The notes beneath the pieces were generated by a model. The model saw nothing but the letters and a program-made list of their open reading frames with translations. It had not been told where the DNA came from and did not search any database. This document shows, piece by piece, positions 8,973-17,693 of a DNA stretch of 64,000 nucleotides. A program made the position numbers and the translations under genes. The stretch's first letter is position 1. The number at the start of each line of letters is the position of its first letter. The stretch is from Streptomyces sp. NRRL B-1347 (lineage in GTDB: Bacteria; Actinomycetota; Actinomycetes; Streptomycetales; Streptomycetaceae): the NCBI RefSeq assembly GCF_000720325.1, contig NZ_JOJM01000033.1, positions 80,801 to 144,800 of the forward strand, read 5' to 3'.

Positions 8973-9959
8973 GTGTCCGAAAGCACCGGCTCCGGGGCCC
9001 GTGCCGCGCCCCCGACCGTGCTCGTGCTCGACGCCCCGGCGCCCGCGCCGCCGCCGCGGCTCGGCGCGCTGACCGGCCGGGCCCGGATCCGGCACACCGA
9101 CGCGGACGGCCTCGCCGGGGAACTTCCGCACGCCGACGTGCTGTTGGTGTGGGACTTCCTGTCCGACGCGGTGCGCCACGCCTGGCCGGGCGAGGGGCCG
9201 AGGCCGCGCTGGGTGCACACCGCGAGCGCGGGCGTCGACCGGCTGATGTGTCCCGAACTCGTCGCCTCCGACGCGGTGGTGACCAATGCCCGGGGCGTCT
9301 TCGACCAGCCGATCGCCGAGTACGTCGCGGCGCTCGTGCTCGCCATGGCCAAGGACCTGCCGCGCACCCTCGCGCTCCAGGGCGAGCGGACCTGGCTGCA
9401 CCGCGAGAGCCAGCGGATCGCGGGCACGCGCGCGTGCGTGGTGGGTTCGGGCCCGATCGGCCGGGCGGTCGTGCGCACGCTCAAGGCGCTCGGCATCACC
9501 ACGGTCCTCGTCGGCCGCCGCCCGCGCACCGGCGTGCACGGCCCCGCCGACCTCGACCGGCTGCTCGCGCGCGCCGACTGGGTGGTGTGCGCGGCGCCGC
9601 TCACCCAGGCCACGCGCGGCATGTTCGACGAGCGGCGCTTCGGCGTGATGCAGCCGTCGGCGCGGTTCATCAATGTGGGCCGGGGCCCGCTGGTCGTGGA
9701 GGAGGACCTGGTGGCCGCGCTGTCGAAGCGGTGGATCGCGGGCGCGGCCCTCGACGTCTTCGAGAGCGAGCCGCTGCCTCCGGACAGCCCGCTGTGGACG
9801 GCCCCCGGGCTGCTCGTGTCCCCGCACATGAGCGGGGACACGGTCGGCTGGCGCGACGAACTCGGCGCGCAGTTCGTGAAGTTGTACGGGCAGTGGGAGG
9901 CGGGGCGGTCGCTGACGAACGTGGTCGACAAGAAACGCGGTTACGTTCCGGGGCACTGA
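8973..9959 (+). CDS. D-2-hydroxyacid dehydrogenase family protein
   Basis: About 328 residues. GTG 8973 is taken; TTG 8952 with AGGGAAG nine bases upstream is a real alternative. The NAD-binding fold has GSGPIGRAVV; the catalytic Arg is in NVGRGPLV, the Glu in VFESEPLP and the His in SPHMSGD, all in the family order. It should reduce a 2-keto acid or oxidise a D-2-hydroxy acid with NAD(P)H. The N-terminal 20 residues are Ala/Pro-rich. It is followed after 170 bases by an amidase on the same strand and faces the isomerase pair, so a shared catabolic route is likely; substrate not known. Confidence 0.85.
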   Translation: MSESTGSGARAAPPTVLVLDAPAPAPPPRLGALTGRARIRHTDADGLAGELPHADVLLVWDFLSDAVRHAWPGEGPRPRWVHTASAGVDRLMCPELVASDAVVTNARGVFDQPIAEYVAALVLAMAKDLPRTLALQGERTWLHRESQRIAGTRACVVGSGPIGRAVVRTLKALGITTVLVGRRPRTGVHGPADLDRLLARADWVVCAAPLTQATRGMFDERRFGVMQPSARFINVGRGPLVVEEDLVAALSKRWIAGAALDVFESEPLPPDSPLWTAPGLLVSPHMSGDTVGWRDELGAQFVKLYGQWEAGRSLTNVVDKKRGYVPGH

Positions 9960-10129
9960 CCGCGGTCGTGAGTGGGCAGGGATCACGCGTCCCCCGCGCC
10001 CCCGGGCCCACCGCTCTCCCCGGGCGCACGTCCCCCAACACTCGTGTTCGCAGGTCCCTTGCCGTTGTTCCCGACACGTCCCCCGCTGTCCCCCGCTGTC
10101 CCCCGCCGGGCACTCATCCAGGAGCGTGC

Positions 10130-11545
10130 ATGACCGATCTCGCCGATCTGACCGCAGGACGACTCGTCGACGGCTACCGCAAGGGCGAGTTCAGCCCCGT
10201 CGACGCGGCCCGCGCGGTGCTGCGCAGGGCCGAGGAGATCCAGCCCGCGGTGAACGCGTTCGTCCGTGTCGACGCGGAGGGGGCGCTCGCGGGGGCGCGG
10301 GAGAGCGCGGCGCGCTGGCGCGCGGGCGAGCCGCTCGGGCTCGTGGACGGGGTGCCCGTCACCGTCAAGGACATCCTGCTGCAGCGGGGCGCGCCCACGC
10401 TGCGCGGCTCCCGGTGCATAGCCGAGGACGGCGTCTGGGAGGAGGACGCGCCGTCCGTGGCGCGGCTGCGCGAGCAGGGCGCGGTGTTCGTCGGCAAGAC
10501 GACGACGCCCGAGTTCGGCTGGAAGGGCGTCACGGACAGTCCCCGGCACGGGATCACCCGCAATCCATACGACACCACGCGCACCGCGGGCGGCTCCAGC
10601 GGCGGCGGCGCGGCGGCCGTGGCCCTGGGCGCGGGGCCCCTTTCACTCGGCACCGACGGCGGCGGCTCGGTGCGGATCCCCGGCGCGTTCTGCGGGATCT
10701 TCGCGCTCAAGCCGACGTACGGCAGGGTGCCGCTGTTCCCGCCGTCCGCGTTCGGAACGCTCTCGCACGTGGGGCCGATGACGCGGGACGCGGCGGACGC
10801 GGCGCTGCTCATGGATGTGATCGGGCTTCCCGACGCGCGGGACTGGTCCTGTCTCGGCCCGCGCGAGGGCACCTTCCAGGAGGCGCTGCGCGGCGGGGTG
10901 CGGGGGCTGCGGGTGGCGTACTCGCCGACGCTCGGCGGGCAGGTCGCGGTGCGGCCCGCGGTGGCGGCGGCCGTGCGCAGGGGCGTGGAGGCCCTGGCGT
11001 CGCTCGGCGCGTACGTCGAGGAGACCGACCCCGACTTCGCCGATCCCGTGGAGGCCTTCCACACGCTGTGGTTCAGCGGGGCGGCGCGGGTCGTGCAGCA
11101 GCTGCCGCCCGCGCGCCGGGAGTTGCTCGACCCGGCGCTGCGGGAGGTGTGCGGGCAGGGCGCGCGGTACAGCGCGCTCGACTACCTGGCGGCGGTCGAC
11201 GTCCGCATGGAGCTCGGTCGGCGCATGGGCCGCTTCCACGAGACGTACGACCTGCTGGTCACGCCGACCCTGCCGATCACGGCCTTCGCTGCGGGGGTCG
11301 AGGTGCCGCCGCGGAGCGGGGCGCGGCGGTGGACGGGGTGGACCCCGTTCACGTACCCCTTCAACCTCACCCAGCAGCCCGCGGCGACGGTGCCGTGCGG
11401 GGTGGACGGGGACGGGCTGCCCGTGGGGATGCAGCTCGTCGGGGCGCGGTTCGCCGACGACGTGGTGCTGCGGGCGGCGCACGCCCTGTACGAGGCCGGG
11501 GCGACGGCGATCCCCCGGCCCGGTGGGGCCGGGTCGGGGGACTAG
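10130..11545 (+). CDS. amidase signature family hydrolase
   Basis: A 471-residue enzyme; ATG 10130 with AGGAG six bases upstream. The Ser-cisSer-Lys triad is complete: Lys80 in VTVKDILL, cis-Ser156 in AGGSSGGG and nucleophile Ser180 in GTDGGGSVRIPG. Family members hydrolyse amides such as maleamate, aryl-amides or carbamates. Beside two maleate-isomerase-fold proteins and a hydroxyacid dehydrogenase, an amide of a small dicarboxylic acid is an attractive but unproven substrate. No signal peptide, so cytosolic. The 3' end is convergent with the MFS gene, 18 bases apart. Confidence 0.88.
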   Translation: MTDLADLTAGRLVDGYRKGEFSPVDAARAVLRRAEEIQPAVNAFVRVDAEGALAGARESAARWRAGEPLGLVDGVPVTVKDILLQRGAPTLRGSRCIAEDGVWEEDAPSVARLREQGAVFVGKTTTPEFGWKGVTDSPRHGITRNPYDTTRTAGGSSGGGAAAVALGAGPLSLGTDGGGSVRIPGAFCGIFALKPTYGRVPLFPPSAFGTLSHVGPMTRDAADAALLMDVIGLPDARDWSCLGPREGTFQEALRGGVRGLRVAYSPTLGGQVAVRPAVAAAVRRGVEALASLGAYVEETDPDFADPVEAFHTLWFSGAARVVQQLPPARRELLDPALREVCGQGARYSALDYLAAVDVRMELGRRMGRFHETYDLLVTPTLPITAFAAGVEVPPRSGARRWTGWTPFTYPFNLTQQPAATVPCGVDGDGLPVGMQLVGARFADDVVLRAAHALYEAGATAIPRPGGAGSGD

Positions 11546-11563
11546 GGGCGGTCGCGCGGCGCT

Positions 11564-12829
11564 TCACGCCGCCTTGGTCAGGGCGGACCGGTCGTCCTTG
11601 GCGGGTGCGTGCAGAGCGGGGGTCACGGCGGGCCGCCCGGTGCCGCGCGGCCACAGGAGGTGGGCGGCGACCGCTCCCGCCCCGGCGAGGACCGCGAGGA
11701 CGGACCAGGCGAGGGTGAAGCCCGCGCTCGTGCCGAGCCAGCCCGCGATCGGATACGTGATCAGCCAGGCCAGGTGCGACAGGGAGAACTGGGCCGCGAA
11801 CGCCTCGGGAATCTCGTGCCGTGCGACGGAGGCGCGCAGGACCTTGCCGGTCGGCGTGATGACCAGGGCCATGCCGATGCCGATCACCGCCCAGACGACC
11901 GCCGTGCCGGTCCAGGTGGCCAGATCGGCCGCGGTGAGCGTCAGCGCGGCGGCCGTACCGCCGACGAGGACTCCGGCGCCGGTCATCATGACGGTGCGGG
12001 CAGCGATCCGGTCGAGCACGCGGGGCAGCGCGAGGGCGGCCAGGAGGGTTCCGGTGCCGGCTGCGGCGAGCATCAGGGCGACGTCCGACTGCGAGCCGCC
12101 GAGCTCGTCGCGCACGTGGTTGACGGTGTTGACGACGACGATCGCGCCTGCCGCCGCGACCACGAGGTTGAGCGCCATGACGCCGCGCAGCCGCGGTGTC
12201 CTGAGGAAGGTCCTGATCCCCGCGGCCGCCTTGTCCCACGCCTTGGTGTGGGCGCTGGGGCGGGCGTCCGGGACGCGCGCCGACAGGACGAGCAGGGCGG
12301 AGAGGAGGAATCCGGCGGAGGTGCCGAGGAACAGCCGGTCGAAGCTCATGAACGTCAGGGCGACGGCCGCGAGGACGGGGCTGAGCAGGCTCTCCATGGT
12401 GGAGGCGACCTGGGAGGCGGACAGCGCACGCGTGTAGGCGGACTCGTCGGTGACGATGTCGGGGATGACGGCCTGGAACGTCGGGGTGAACGCGGCGGAC
12501 GCGGCCTGGAGCAGGCCGATCAGGACGTAGATGTGCCAGACCTCGGTGACCAGCGGCAGCGCCAGGACCACCGCGCCGCGGACCACGTCGAGCAGGACCA
12601 GGAGCGTTCTCCTGGGGAGCCGGTCGACGTACGCGGCGGCCAGCGGGGCGATGACCACGTACATGACCATCTTGATCGTCAGGGCGGTGCCGAGGACCAT
12701 CCCGGCCTGCGGCCCCGCGAGGTCATAGGCGAGCAGTCCGAGGGCCACGGTGGTGAGGCCGGTGCCGAACAGGGCGATGACCTGGGCACCGAACAGATGG
12801 CGGTAGTCGCGGATGGCGAACAGTCGCAT
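11564..12829 (-). CDS. MFS exporter (MFS_3 / EntS-like)
   Basis: A 421-residue membrane protein with about twelve hydrophobic segments and the MFS cytoplasmic-loop signature AAAYVDRLPRRTLL after the second segment. The type resembles the EntS/transmembrane-effector branch of exporters. AAGGAAA precedes ATG 12829. It is the last gene of a possible three-gene transcript (His-rich protein, AhpD-like protein, exporter; gaps of 28 and 81 bases) that begins at a CsoR-type operator. A copper-linked detoxification role is inferred from that context only; a drug or siderophore export role is equally compatible with the sequence. Confidence 0.82.
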   Translation of the reverse strand: MRLFAIRDYRHLFGAQVIALFGTGLTTVALGLLAYDLAGPQAGMVLGTALTIKMVMYVVIAPLAAAYVDRLPRRTLLVLLDVVRGAVVLALPLVTEVWHIYVLIGLLQAASAAFTPTFQAVIPDIVTDESAYTRALSASQVASTMESLLSPVLAAVALTFMSFDRLFLGTSAGFLLSALLVLSARVPDARPSAHTKAWDKAAAGIRTFLRTPRLRGVMALNLVVAAAGAIVVVNTVNHVRDELGGSQSDVALMLAAAGTGTLLAALALPRVLDRIAARTVMMTGAGVLVGGTAAALTLTAADLATWTGTAVVWAVIGIGMALVITPTGKVLRASVARHEIPEAFAAQFSLSHLAWLITYPIAGWLGTSAGFTLAWSVLAVLAGAGAVAAHLLWPRGTGRPAVTPALHAPAKDDRSALTKAA

Positions 12830-12910
12830 GGCGGTTTCCTTCCGTGTCCATGCGGCGGGGCACGGCCCCGGGGCGGGGGCCGTGCCCCGCGCGTACAGGC
12901 GGGGGTGTCT

Positions 12911-13468
12911 CTACGCACCGGTGTCGCTCCCCGGCGTGAGGGGTGTGAGGGGTGTGAGGGGGGTGAGGCCTGCGAGCAGGTTGAAGGCGCCGGTGAGGAT
13001 GTTGAGGGCGACGACACCGACGACGTCCGCTATCTCGCGGTCGCTGTAGCCGTGCCTCCGCAGCGCGTCGACCTGTTCGTCGGTGATCGACGTCGGCTCG
13101 CGGTGGATCTGGAGGGCGAGGGCGATGATCGCCGCGATCGCGGGATCGGCCGAGGTGCCCGCGCGGGCCCGCTCGATCTCCGCCTCGTCCACTCCTCTGG
13201 CGCGGGCGGCGCCGACGTGGGCTTCGAGGCAGAGGCCGCATCCCTGGCGGGTCTGGACGGCGATCGAGATCCGTTCGCTGGTCCCGCGGTCGAGCTTGGC
13301 TCGCCCCATCGCCCTGCTGAGCTGGAGGTAGCCGCCGAGGACGGCCGGTGAGTGCGCCATCGTGGAGACCATGTCGCCGAGTCGGCCGTGGCGGGACGCC
13401 AGGTCGGCGAGGAGGTCGCGCGAGGCGCCGACGGCCGTGTCGGGCGTGAGTCGGGTCAGGCGGGGCAT
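12911..13468 (-). CDS. AhpD-like carboxymuconolactone decarboxylase family protein
   Basis: A 185-residue protein from ATG 13468, with AAGGAG well placed upstream. The core has the redox pair CGLC (Cys77 and Cys80) followed by EAHV, the AhpD-type motif of peroxidase-related alkylhydroperoxidase proteins. The C-terminus ends in a run of Leu-Thr-Pro triplets repeated four times, encoded by a 9-base tandem repeat at about 12936-12968; such a tail is odd and may vary between strains. Middle gene of the copper-box block. A thiol-based peroxide defence role is inferred from the family. Confidence 0.82.
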   Translation of the reverse strand: MPRLTRLTPDTAVGASRDLLADLASRHGRLGDMVSTMAHSPAVLGGYLQLSRAMGRAKLDRGTSERISIAVQTRQGCGLCLEAHVGAARARGVDEAEIERARAGTSADPAIAAIIALALQIHREPTSITDEQVDALRRHGYSDREIADVVGVVALNILTGAFNLLAGLTPLTPLTPLTPGSDTGA

Positions 13469-13496
13469 GACGACGCTCCTTCCGGCGCGGGGCCGG

Positions 13497-14405
13497 TCAG
13501 TGGTGGGCGTGGTGTGCATGGTGCGCGTGGTCGGCGTGGTGACCGCCGTGCTCGGGGGCGCCGTGGTGACCGCCGTGCTCGGGGGCGCCGTGGTGACCGC
13601 CGTGCTCGGGGGCGGCCTCGGCGGTCCGCACCGTGAACTCGGCCGTCCGGACGGTGCCGTTGTGCTGGAAGTCCAGGAACAGTCGGTAGGTGCCGGCCGT
13701 CGGCGCGACCGCCATGAAGGCGATCTCCGGACCCGGCGCGGTGACGCCGTCTCCGGGCTCGCCCTCCGGGTGTACGTGGAGGTAGCCCAGGTCGCCGACC
13801 CGCAGTGCCACCAGGTGTCCGTACGCGGCCAGGTAGGGCTCCAGGTCGGTGACGGGGCGGCCGTCCCGGCTGACGGTGAGGGTCAGTTCGCTCGCCTCGC
13901 CGGGCACGAGGTCGCCGTCGAGCGCGACGGCGTACTCGCCGAGCTGCGCGACCCCGGTGACCTCGGGGAGCGGCCGCGGGTCGTAGGCACCGGCGACCGC
14001 GGCGTCTATCCCCAGCGTCATGGTCCCGTCGTGACCGGCCGGGTGGACGTCGGTGAAGAATCTCCAGTCCCCGGGCTCCAGGGCCAGTTCGACGCTCCAG
14101 GTGCCCTTCTCGTCCCGCACCGGGTGCACGTGCTGGAACCCGGCCGTGTCGCGCCGGACGGCGATGAAGTGCAGCTCCTTCTCGTGCTCGGGCGTGAACT
14201 CGGTCACCGGACGCCCGTCGGGGCCGATCACCCGGAAGCTGACCGGCTGCACGCCGGGGGTGAGGATCGTCGCGTCGAGCTCCAGGGTGTAGCCGTTCTC
14301 GGAGACCGAGAGGCCGCCGGGGCGGCCGCCGCCGTGACCGGCGTGACCACCGTGGTTGGCGTGACCACCGTGGTTGGTGTGGTCGTGGCCCGCGTGGTTC
14401 GTCAT
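13497..14405 (-). CDS. His-rich, probable copper-binding protein
   Basis: A 302-residue cytosolic protein with His-rich ends: an N-terminal 25 residues with repeated HGGH and NHGGH, and a C-terminal 50 residues with EHGGHHGAP units and HAHHAHH. The C-terminal units come from three 27-bp tandem repeats at 13537-13617. Between them lie two beta-rich halves with HVHP motifs (QHVHP, YLHVHP) suggesting metal ligation. No signal peptide or membrane segment. GGGGAGA precedes ATG 14405. A perfect CsoR-type operator lies 68 bases upstream, so copper induction and copper buffering are likely. The family has no name I recognise. Confidence 0.72.
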   Translation of the reverse strand: MTNHAGHDHTNHGGHANHGGHAGHGGGRPGGLSVSENGYTLELDATILTPGVQPVSFRVIGPDGRPVTEFTPEHEKELHFIAVRRDTAGFQHVHPVRDEKGTWSVELALEPGDWRFFTDVHPAGHDGTMTLGIDAAVAGAYDPRPLPEVTGVAQLGEYAVALDGDLVPGEASELTLTVSRDGRPVTDLEPYLAAYGHLVALRVGDLGYLHVHPEGEPGDGVTAPGPEIAFMAVAPTAGTYRLFLDFQHNGTVRTAEFTVRTAEAAPEHGGHHGAPEHGGHHGAPEHGGHHADHAHHAHHAHH

Positions 14406-14472
14406 GACGTCTCCCCTAGGTGTGATCGCGCCGTTCGGGCGCCGCCCCGTTCAGGACGATGATCAGAACCAT

Positions 14473-14489
14473 ATACCCCTGGGGGGTAT
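14473..14489. promoter_or_regulatory. CsoR-type copper operator
   Basis: ATACCCC-TGG-GGGGTAT, perfect 7-bp arms around 3 bases. This matches the known actinobacterial CsoR operator pattern (ATACCC...GGGTAT). It overlaps a candidate -10 box TATGGT (14468-14473, minus strand) of the His-rich protein gene, as expected for a repressor released by Cu(I). No csoR gene is in the window. Confidence 0.8.
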
Positions 14490-14584
14490 TCCGGAAGGCT
14501 TGATCGCCAGAATCTCGCGAGCGGGAGAAGGGCGGGCGGGAGAAGGGCGCGCGAAGGGCACAGAAGCCCCCAGGGAACGAAAAA

Positions 14585-14611
14585 GAGGGCACCTACCGCG
14601 TAGGTGCCCTC
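14585..14611 (-). terminator. intrinsic terminator of the DUF3830 gene
   Basis: Perfect 12-bp arms GAGGGCACCTAC/GTAGGTGCCCTC around CGC. Read on the minus strand it is followed by TTTTT, a classic intrinsic terminator, 46 bases after the DUF3830 stop. It insulates the copper-box operon downstream. Confidence 0.88.
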
Positions 14612-14656
14612 ATCCGTCGGCCCGGCGCGACCCCACCGGTCGCGGTCGGCCGTGGC

Positions 14657-15151
14657 TCAGGGTTGCCGCCGGAAGCTCAGGGTCTCCCCCTGGGCCCCGG
14701 CGCGCCACAGGTCGTTACAGGCCTCGGCCAGGACGTCCAGGCCGTCCACGACCTGGCCCCAGACGATGCCGGGGACCCAGCCGACGTCGCCGTTGATCAG
14801 CAGGTTGTTGCGCTCGTAGAAGAGGGCGAGGTCGACGATGGTGCCGCTCTGGGGCCGCGCGTCGTAGCCGTACGACGACGTGCCCAACTCGGTGCCGGTG
14901 AAGGTGAAGTAGCACAGGTCGCCCGGGATGGGCGTGATGGTGGGGTTCTCCAGTGGGGGCTCTTCGGGGGCGAAGGGCGGAAAGAGGGCATAGATCTCGT
15001 TGCGGGCGTACTTCGCGTGGTACACGTCGCCGCCGAGCGGCAGCGCGTCCCACACGGCCGCGCAGGTCACCGGGGCCTTGTCGTCGAGGAGCCGCGCCGT
15101 GGCCCGGACACCGCGCTTGGCGAGGGCGACTTCGATGTAGCGGTCTGCCAT
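14657..15151 (-). CDS. DUF3830 family protein (cyclophilin-like fold)
   Basis: A 164-residue soluble protein. ATG 15151 is used; ATG 15160, nine bases upstream, is closer to GGGAGG and also possible. The sequence YHAKYARNEIYALFPPF, GDLCYFTF and NNLLINGDVGWVPG matches the DUF3830 pattern, a small beta-barrel of cyclophilin-like fold. From memory this family tends to occur near amidases, Asp/Glu racemase-fold enzymes and ABC importers, which are all present here. It is divergent from ehuB with 156 bases between. Biochemical role unknown. Confidence 0.75.
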   Translation of the reverse strand: MADRYIEVALAKRGVRATARLLDDKAPVTCAAVWDALPLGGDVYHAKYARNEIYALFPPFAPEEPPLENPTITPIPGDLCYFTFTGTELGTSSYGYDARPQSGTIVDLALFYERNNLLINGDVGWVPGIVWGQVVDGLDVLAEACNDLWRAGAQGETLSFRRQP

Positions 15152-15307
15152 GCGCCCCATGGTCCTCCCGGGGCCGCCGCCCGCGTCAAGAGGACCGCGA
15201 CCGGGGGCGAGGACACGGGCGGGGACACCGGCGAGGATGGCGGCGGGGATACGGCGGGGCCTGAACTCATCCGCATATCTCGCATCGGGTCGGGTAGCCG
15301 CGCGCCC

Positions 15308-16240
15308 ATGGCTCCACCACTGAGCAACCCAATCAAGACAGCGAGCGGAAGGGCGGACGGAGGCAGACCGGGGCGCGCGCCCGGACTGCCCCGGCGCGCG
15401 GTCCTGGCGTCCGCCGCCGCCCTCGGCGCGGTCGGCGCGCTGGGCGCGGCGGGCTGCAGCCGCGTGCCCACCGGGGACACGCTGGCCCGCCTGAAGTCGC
15501 AGGGCACGGTGCGGCTCGGCATCGCGGGCGAGGCGCCGTACGGATACATCAACGACGAAGGGGACTTCACCGGCGAGGCGGTGGAGCTCGCGAAGATCAT
15601 CTTCAAGCGCCTCGGCGTCGGCGACGTACAGCCGGTCGCGACCGACTTCAGCTCGCTGATCCCGGGACTCAAGACGCAGCAGTTCGACGTCGTGTCCGCC
15701 GGGATGTACATCAACAAAGAGCGCTGCCAGCAGGTGATCTTCTCCGATCCCGAGTACCAGATGCTCGACTCCTTCATCGTCCGCAAGGGCAACCCGATGG
15801 GGCTTCACACGTACGAGGACGTGGTGAAGAAGAAGGCCAAGTTCGGCACCGGGACCGGCTACGCCGAGATCGGGTACGCGGTCGGCGCCGGGTACAAGGA
15901 GAGCGACATCGTGATCCTCCAGGATCAGGTCGCGGGCCTGAACGCCGTCGAGGCCGGGCGCATCGACGTCTTCGGCGGGACCGCCCTGACGACGCGCGGG
16001 GTCGTGAAGAAGAGCCGCAAGGCCGAGGCGACCGACCCGTTCGCGCCGATCGTGGACGGCAAGAAGCACGTCGACGGCGGCGGCTTCACCTTCCGCCCCT
16101 CGGACACCAAGCTCCGCGACGCCTTCAACGTGGAGATCCACAAGATGAAGAAGAGCGGCGAGCTCTTCCGGGTGCTCAAGCGCTTCGGCTTCACCAAGGC
16201 CGAGATGACCACCCTGACCGCCAAGGAGCTGTGCCGATGA
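15308..16240 (+). CDS. ehuB: ABC transporter substrate-binding lipoprotein (EhuB-like)
   Basis: A 310-residue family 3 solute-binding protein. The N-terminus has twin arginines (LPRRAVLAS), a hydrophobic stretch and a lipobox LGAAGCS, so it is a Tat-type lipoprotein held outside the membrane. The mature part has the typical VRLGIAGEAPYGYIN, FDVVSAGMYI and IDVFGGTAL motifs. It most resembles EhuB of the ectoine/hydroxyectoine importer; a polar amino acid is the alternative ligand. The ATG at 15308 has a weak ribosome site. It heads an operon of four genes with ATGA overlaps, followed by a terminator at 18521. Confidence 0.85.
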   Translation: MAPPLSNPIKTASGRADGGRPGRAPGLPRRAVLASAAALGAVGALGAAGCSRVPTGDTLARLKSQGTVRLGIAGEAPYGYINDEGDFTGEAVELAKIIFKRLGVGDVQPVATDFSSLIPGLKTQQFDVVSAGMYINKERCQQVIFSDPEYQMLDSFIVRKGNPMGLHTYEDVVKKKAKFGTGTGYAEIGYAVGAGYKESDIVILQDQVAGLNAVEAGRIDVFGGTALTTRGVVKKSRKAEATDPFAPIVDGKKHVDGGGFTFRPSDTKLRDAFNVEIHKMKKSGELFRVLKRFGFTKAEMTTLTAKELCR

Positions 16241-17031
16241 CAGCGGGCCTCTGGGAACACTGGGTCCTGCCGGGCATCTGGATCACCGTCCAGCTGACCG
16301 TCTGCAGCGCGGCTCTCGCGACCGCCGTCGCCTTCGGCGTGGGCATGGCGCGCACCCACCGCTCACGCGTGGTGCGGTTCTTCGCCGGGTTCTACACCGA
16401 GGTCTTCCGGGGCATGTCCGCCCTGGTCCTGATGTTCTGGATCTTCTTCGTGCTGCCGCAGCTCGCGGGCTGGGCGCTCGTGCCGATGTGGGCGGCCGTG
16501 CTCGCCCTCGGGCTCTCCTACGGCGCGTACGGCGCCGAGATCGTGCGCGGCGCCCTGAACGCGGTGGCTCCGGCGCAGCGCGAAGCGGGGGTCGCGCTGA
16601 GCTTCACGCCGTGGCAGCGGATGCGGCTCATCCTGCTGCCGCAGGCGGTCCCGGAGATGATCCCGTCGTTCTGCAACCTGCTCATCGAGCTGCTCAAGGG
16701 CACCGCCCTGGTGTCGCTGCTCGGCATCGGCGACGTGTCCTTCGCCGCGTACCTGGTGCGGCTCGCGACCACCGAGAGCGCGCAGATCTACTCGATCACG
16801 CTGGTCATCTACTTCGTGCTCGCCTTCCTGCTGACGCGCGGCATGAAGCTCCTGGAGCGGAAGGCCAAGGCCGGAGTCGGGCAGTTCCCGGAGCCGCGGC
16901 AGGGGATCGGGCCCTGGCTGCGGTTTCGCCGGCCGAGCGCCAAGTCGAGCGAGCTGAGCTCCACGGGCGTCACCGGCGCCACGGGCGTGATGCGCGTCAC
17001 GGACGTCACGGGCGGAGGTGCCTCGCGATGA
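16237..17031 (+). CDS. ehuC: amino-acid/ectoine ABC transporter permease (EhuC-like)
   Basis: A 264-residue inner-membrane protein of the HisM/GlnP type; ATG 16237 overlaps the ehuB stop (ATGA) and has AAGGAG eight bases upstream. Five or so hydrophobic segments and the EAA loop (EAGVALSFTPWQRM, then LPQAVPEMIP) that contacts the ATPase are clear. The C-terminal 30 residues contain repeated Thr-Gly-Val/Val-Thr units (GVTGATGV) that are not part of the fold and may be species-specific. Works with EhuD and EhuA. Confidence 0.87.
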   Translation: MTAGLWEHWVLPGIWITVQLTVCSAALATAVAFGVGMARTHRSRVVRFFAGFYTEVFRGMSALVLMFWIFFVLPQLAGWALVPMWAAVLALGLSYGAYGAEIVRGALNAVAPAQREAGVALSFTPWQRMRLILLPQAVPEMIPSFCNLLIELLKGTALVSLLGIGDVSFAAYLVRLATTESAQIYSITLVIYFVLAFLLTRGMKLLERKAKAGVGQFPEPRQGIGPWLRFRRPSAKSSELSSTGVTGATGVMRVTDVTGGGASR

Positions 17032-17693
17032 ACCAGAGTACGGACAAATGGGACTGGGGCGCGGTGGCCGACTTCATGCCGCACTTCTGGGACGGGCTGC
17101 TGATCACCCTCCAGGTGCTCGCGCTCGGCTCGCTGATCTCCTTCTCGGTGGGGCTCCTGTGGGCGCTCGCCTTCCGCGCGCCGACGCGGTTCGTCCGCTG
17201 GCCGGTCGGCCTGATCACCGAGTTCATCCGCAACACCCCGCTCCTGGTGCAGCTGTTCTTCCTGTTCTTCGTGCTGCCGGAGTGGAACATCCAGTTCTCC
17301 GCCGAGACCACCGGCACCATCGCGATCGGGCTGCACTACTCGACGTACACCGCGCAGGTCTACCGCGCGGGCATCGAGGCCGTGCCGGTCGGCCAGTGGG
17401 AGGCGGCCAAGGCGCTGAGCCTGTCGTACCCGCGCACCTGGACCGCGGTGATCCTGCCGCAGGCGATCCGCCGCGTGGTCCCCGCGCTCGGCAACTACGT
17501 CATCGCCATGCTCAAGGACACCCCGCTGCTCGCCAGCATCGGCGTCCTGGAGCTGCTCCAGCGCTCGCGGCTCGAAGCCGCCCAGACCTTCCAGTACACG
17601 GAGGCGCTGACCGTCGTCGGCGTCGCCTTCATCCTCATCGCCTATCCGTCCTCCCTCCTCCTGCGAGCACTGGAGCGCCGTCTTGTCCGCTGA
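17028..17693 (+). CDS. ehuD: amino-acid/ectoine ABC transporter permease (EhuD-like)
   Basis: A 221-residue inner-membrane protein paralogous to EhuC. ATG 17028 overlaps the EhuC stop (ATGA) with GGAGG upstream. It has the segment TEFIRNTPLLVQLFF and the EAA loop EAAKALSLSYPRTW followed by LPQAIRRVVP. Two different permeases form the heterodimeric channel of this importer class. The 3' end overlaps the start of the ATPase gene by 11 bases. Confidence 0.87.
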   Translation: MNQSTDKWDWGAVADFMPHFWDGLLITLQVLALGSLISFSVGLLWALAFRAPTRFVRWPVGLITEFIRNTPLLVQLFFLFFVLPEWNIQFSAETTGTIAIGLHYSTYTAQVYRAGIEAVPVGQWEAAKALSLSYPRTWTAVILPQAIRRVVPALGNYVIAMLKDTPLLASIGVLELLQRSRLEAAQTFQYTEALTVVGVAFILIAYPSSLLLRALERRLVR

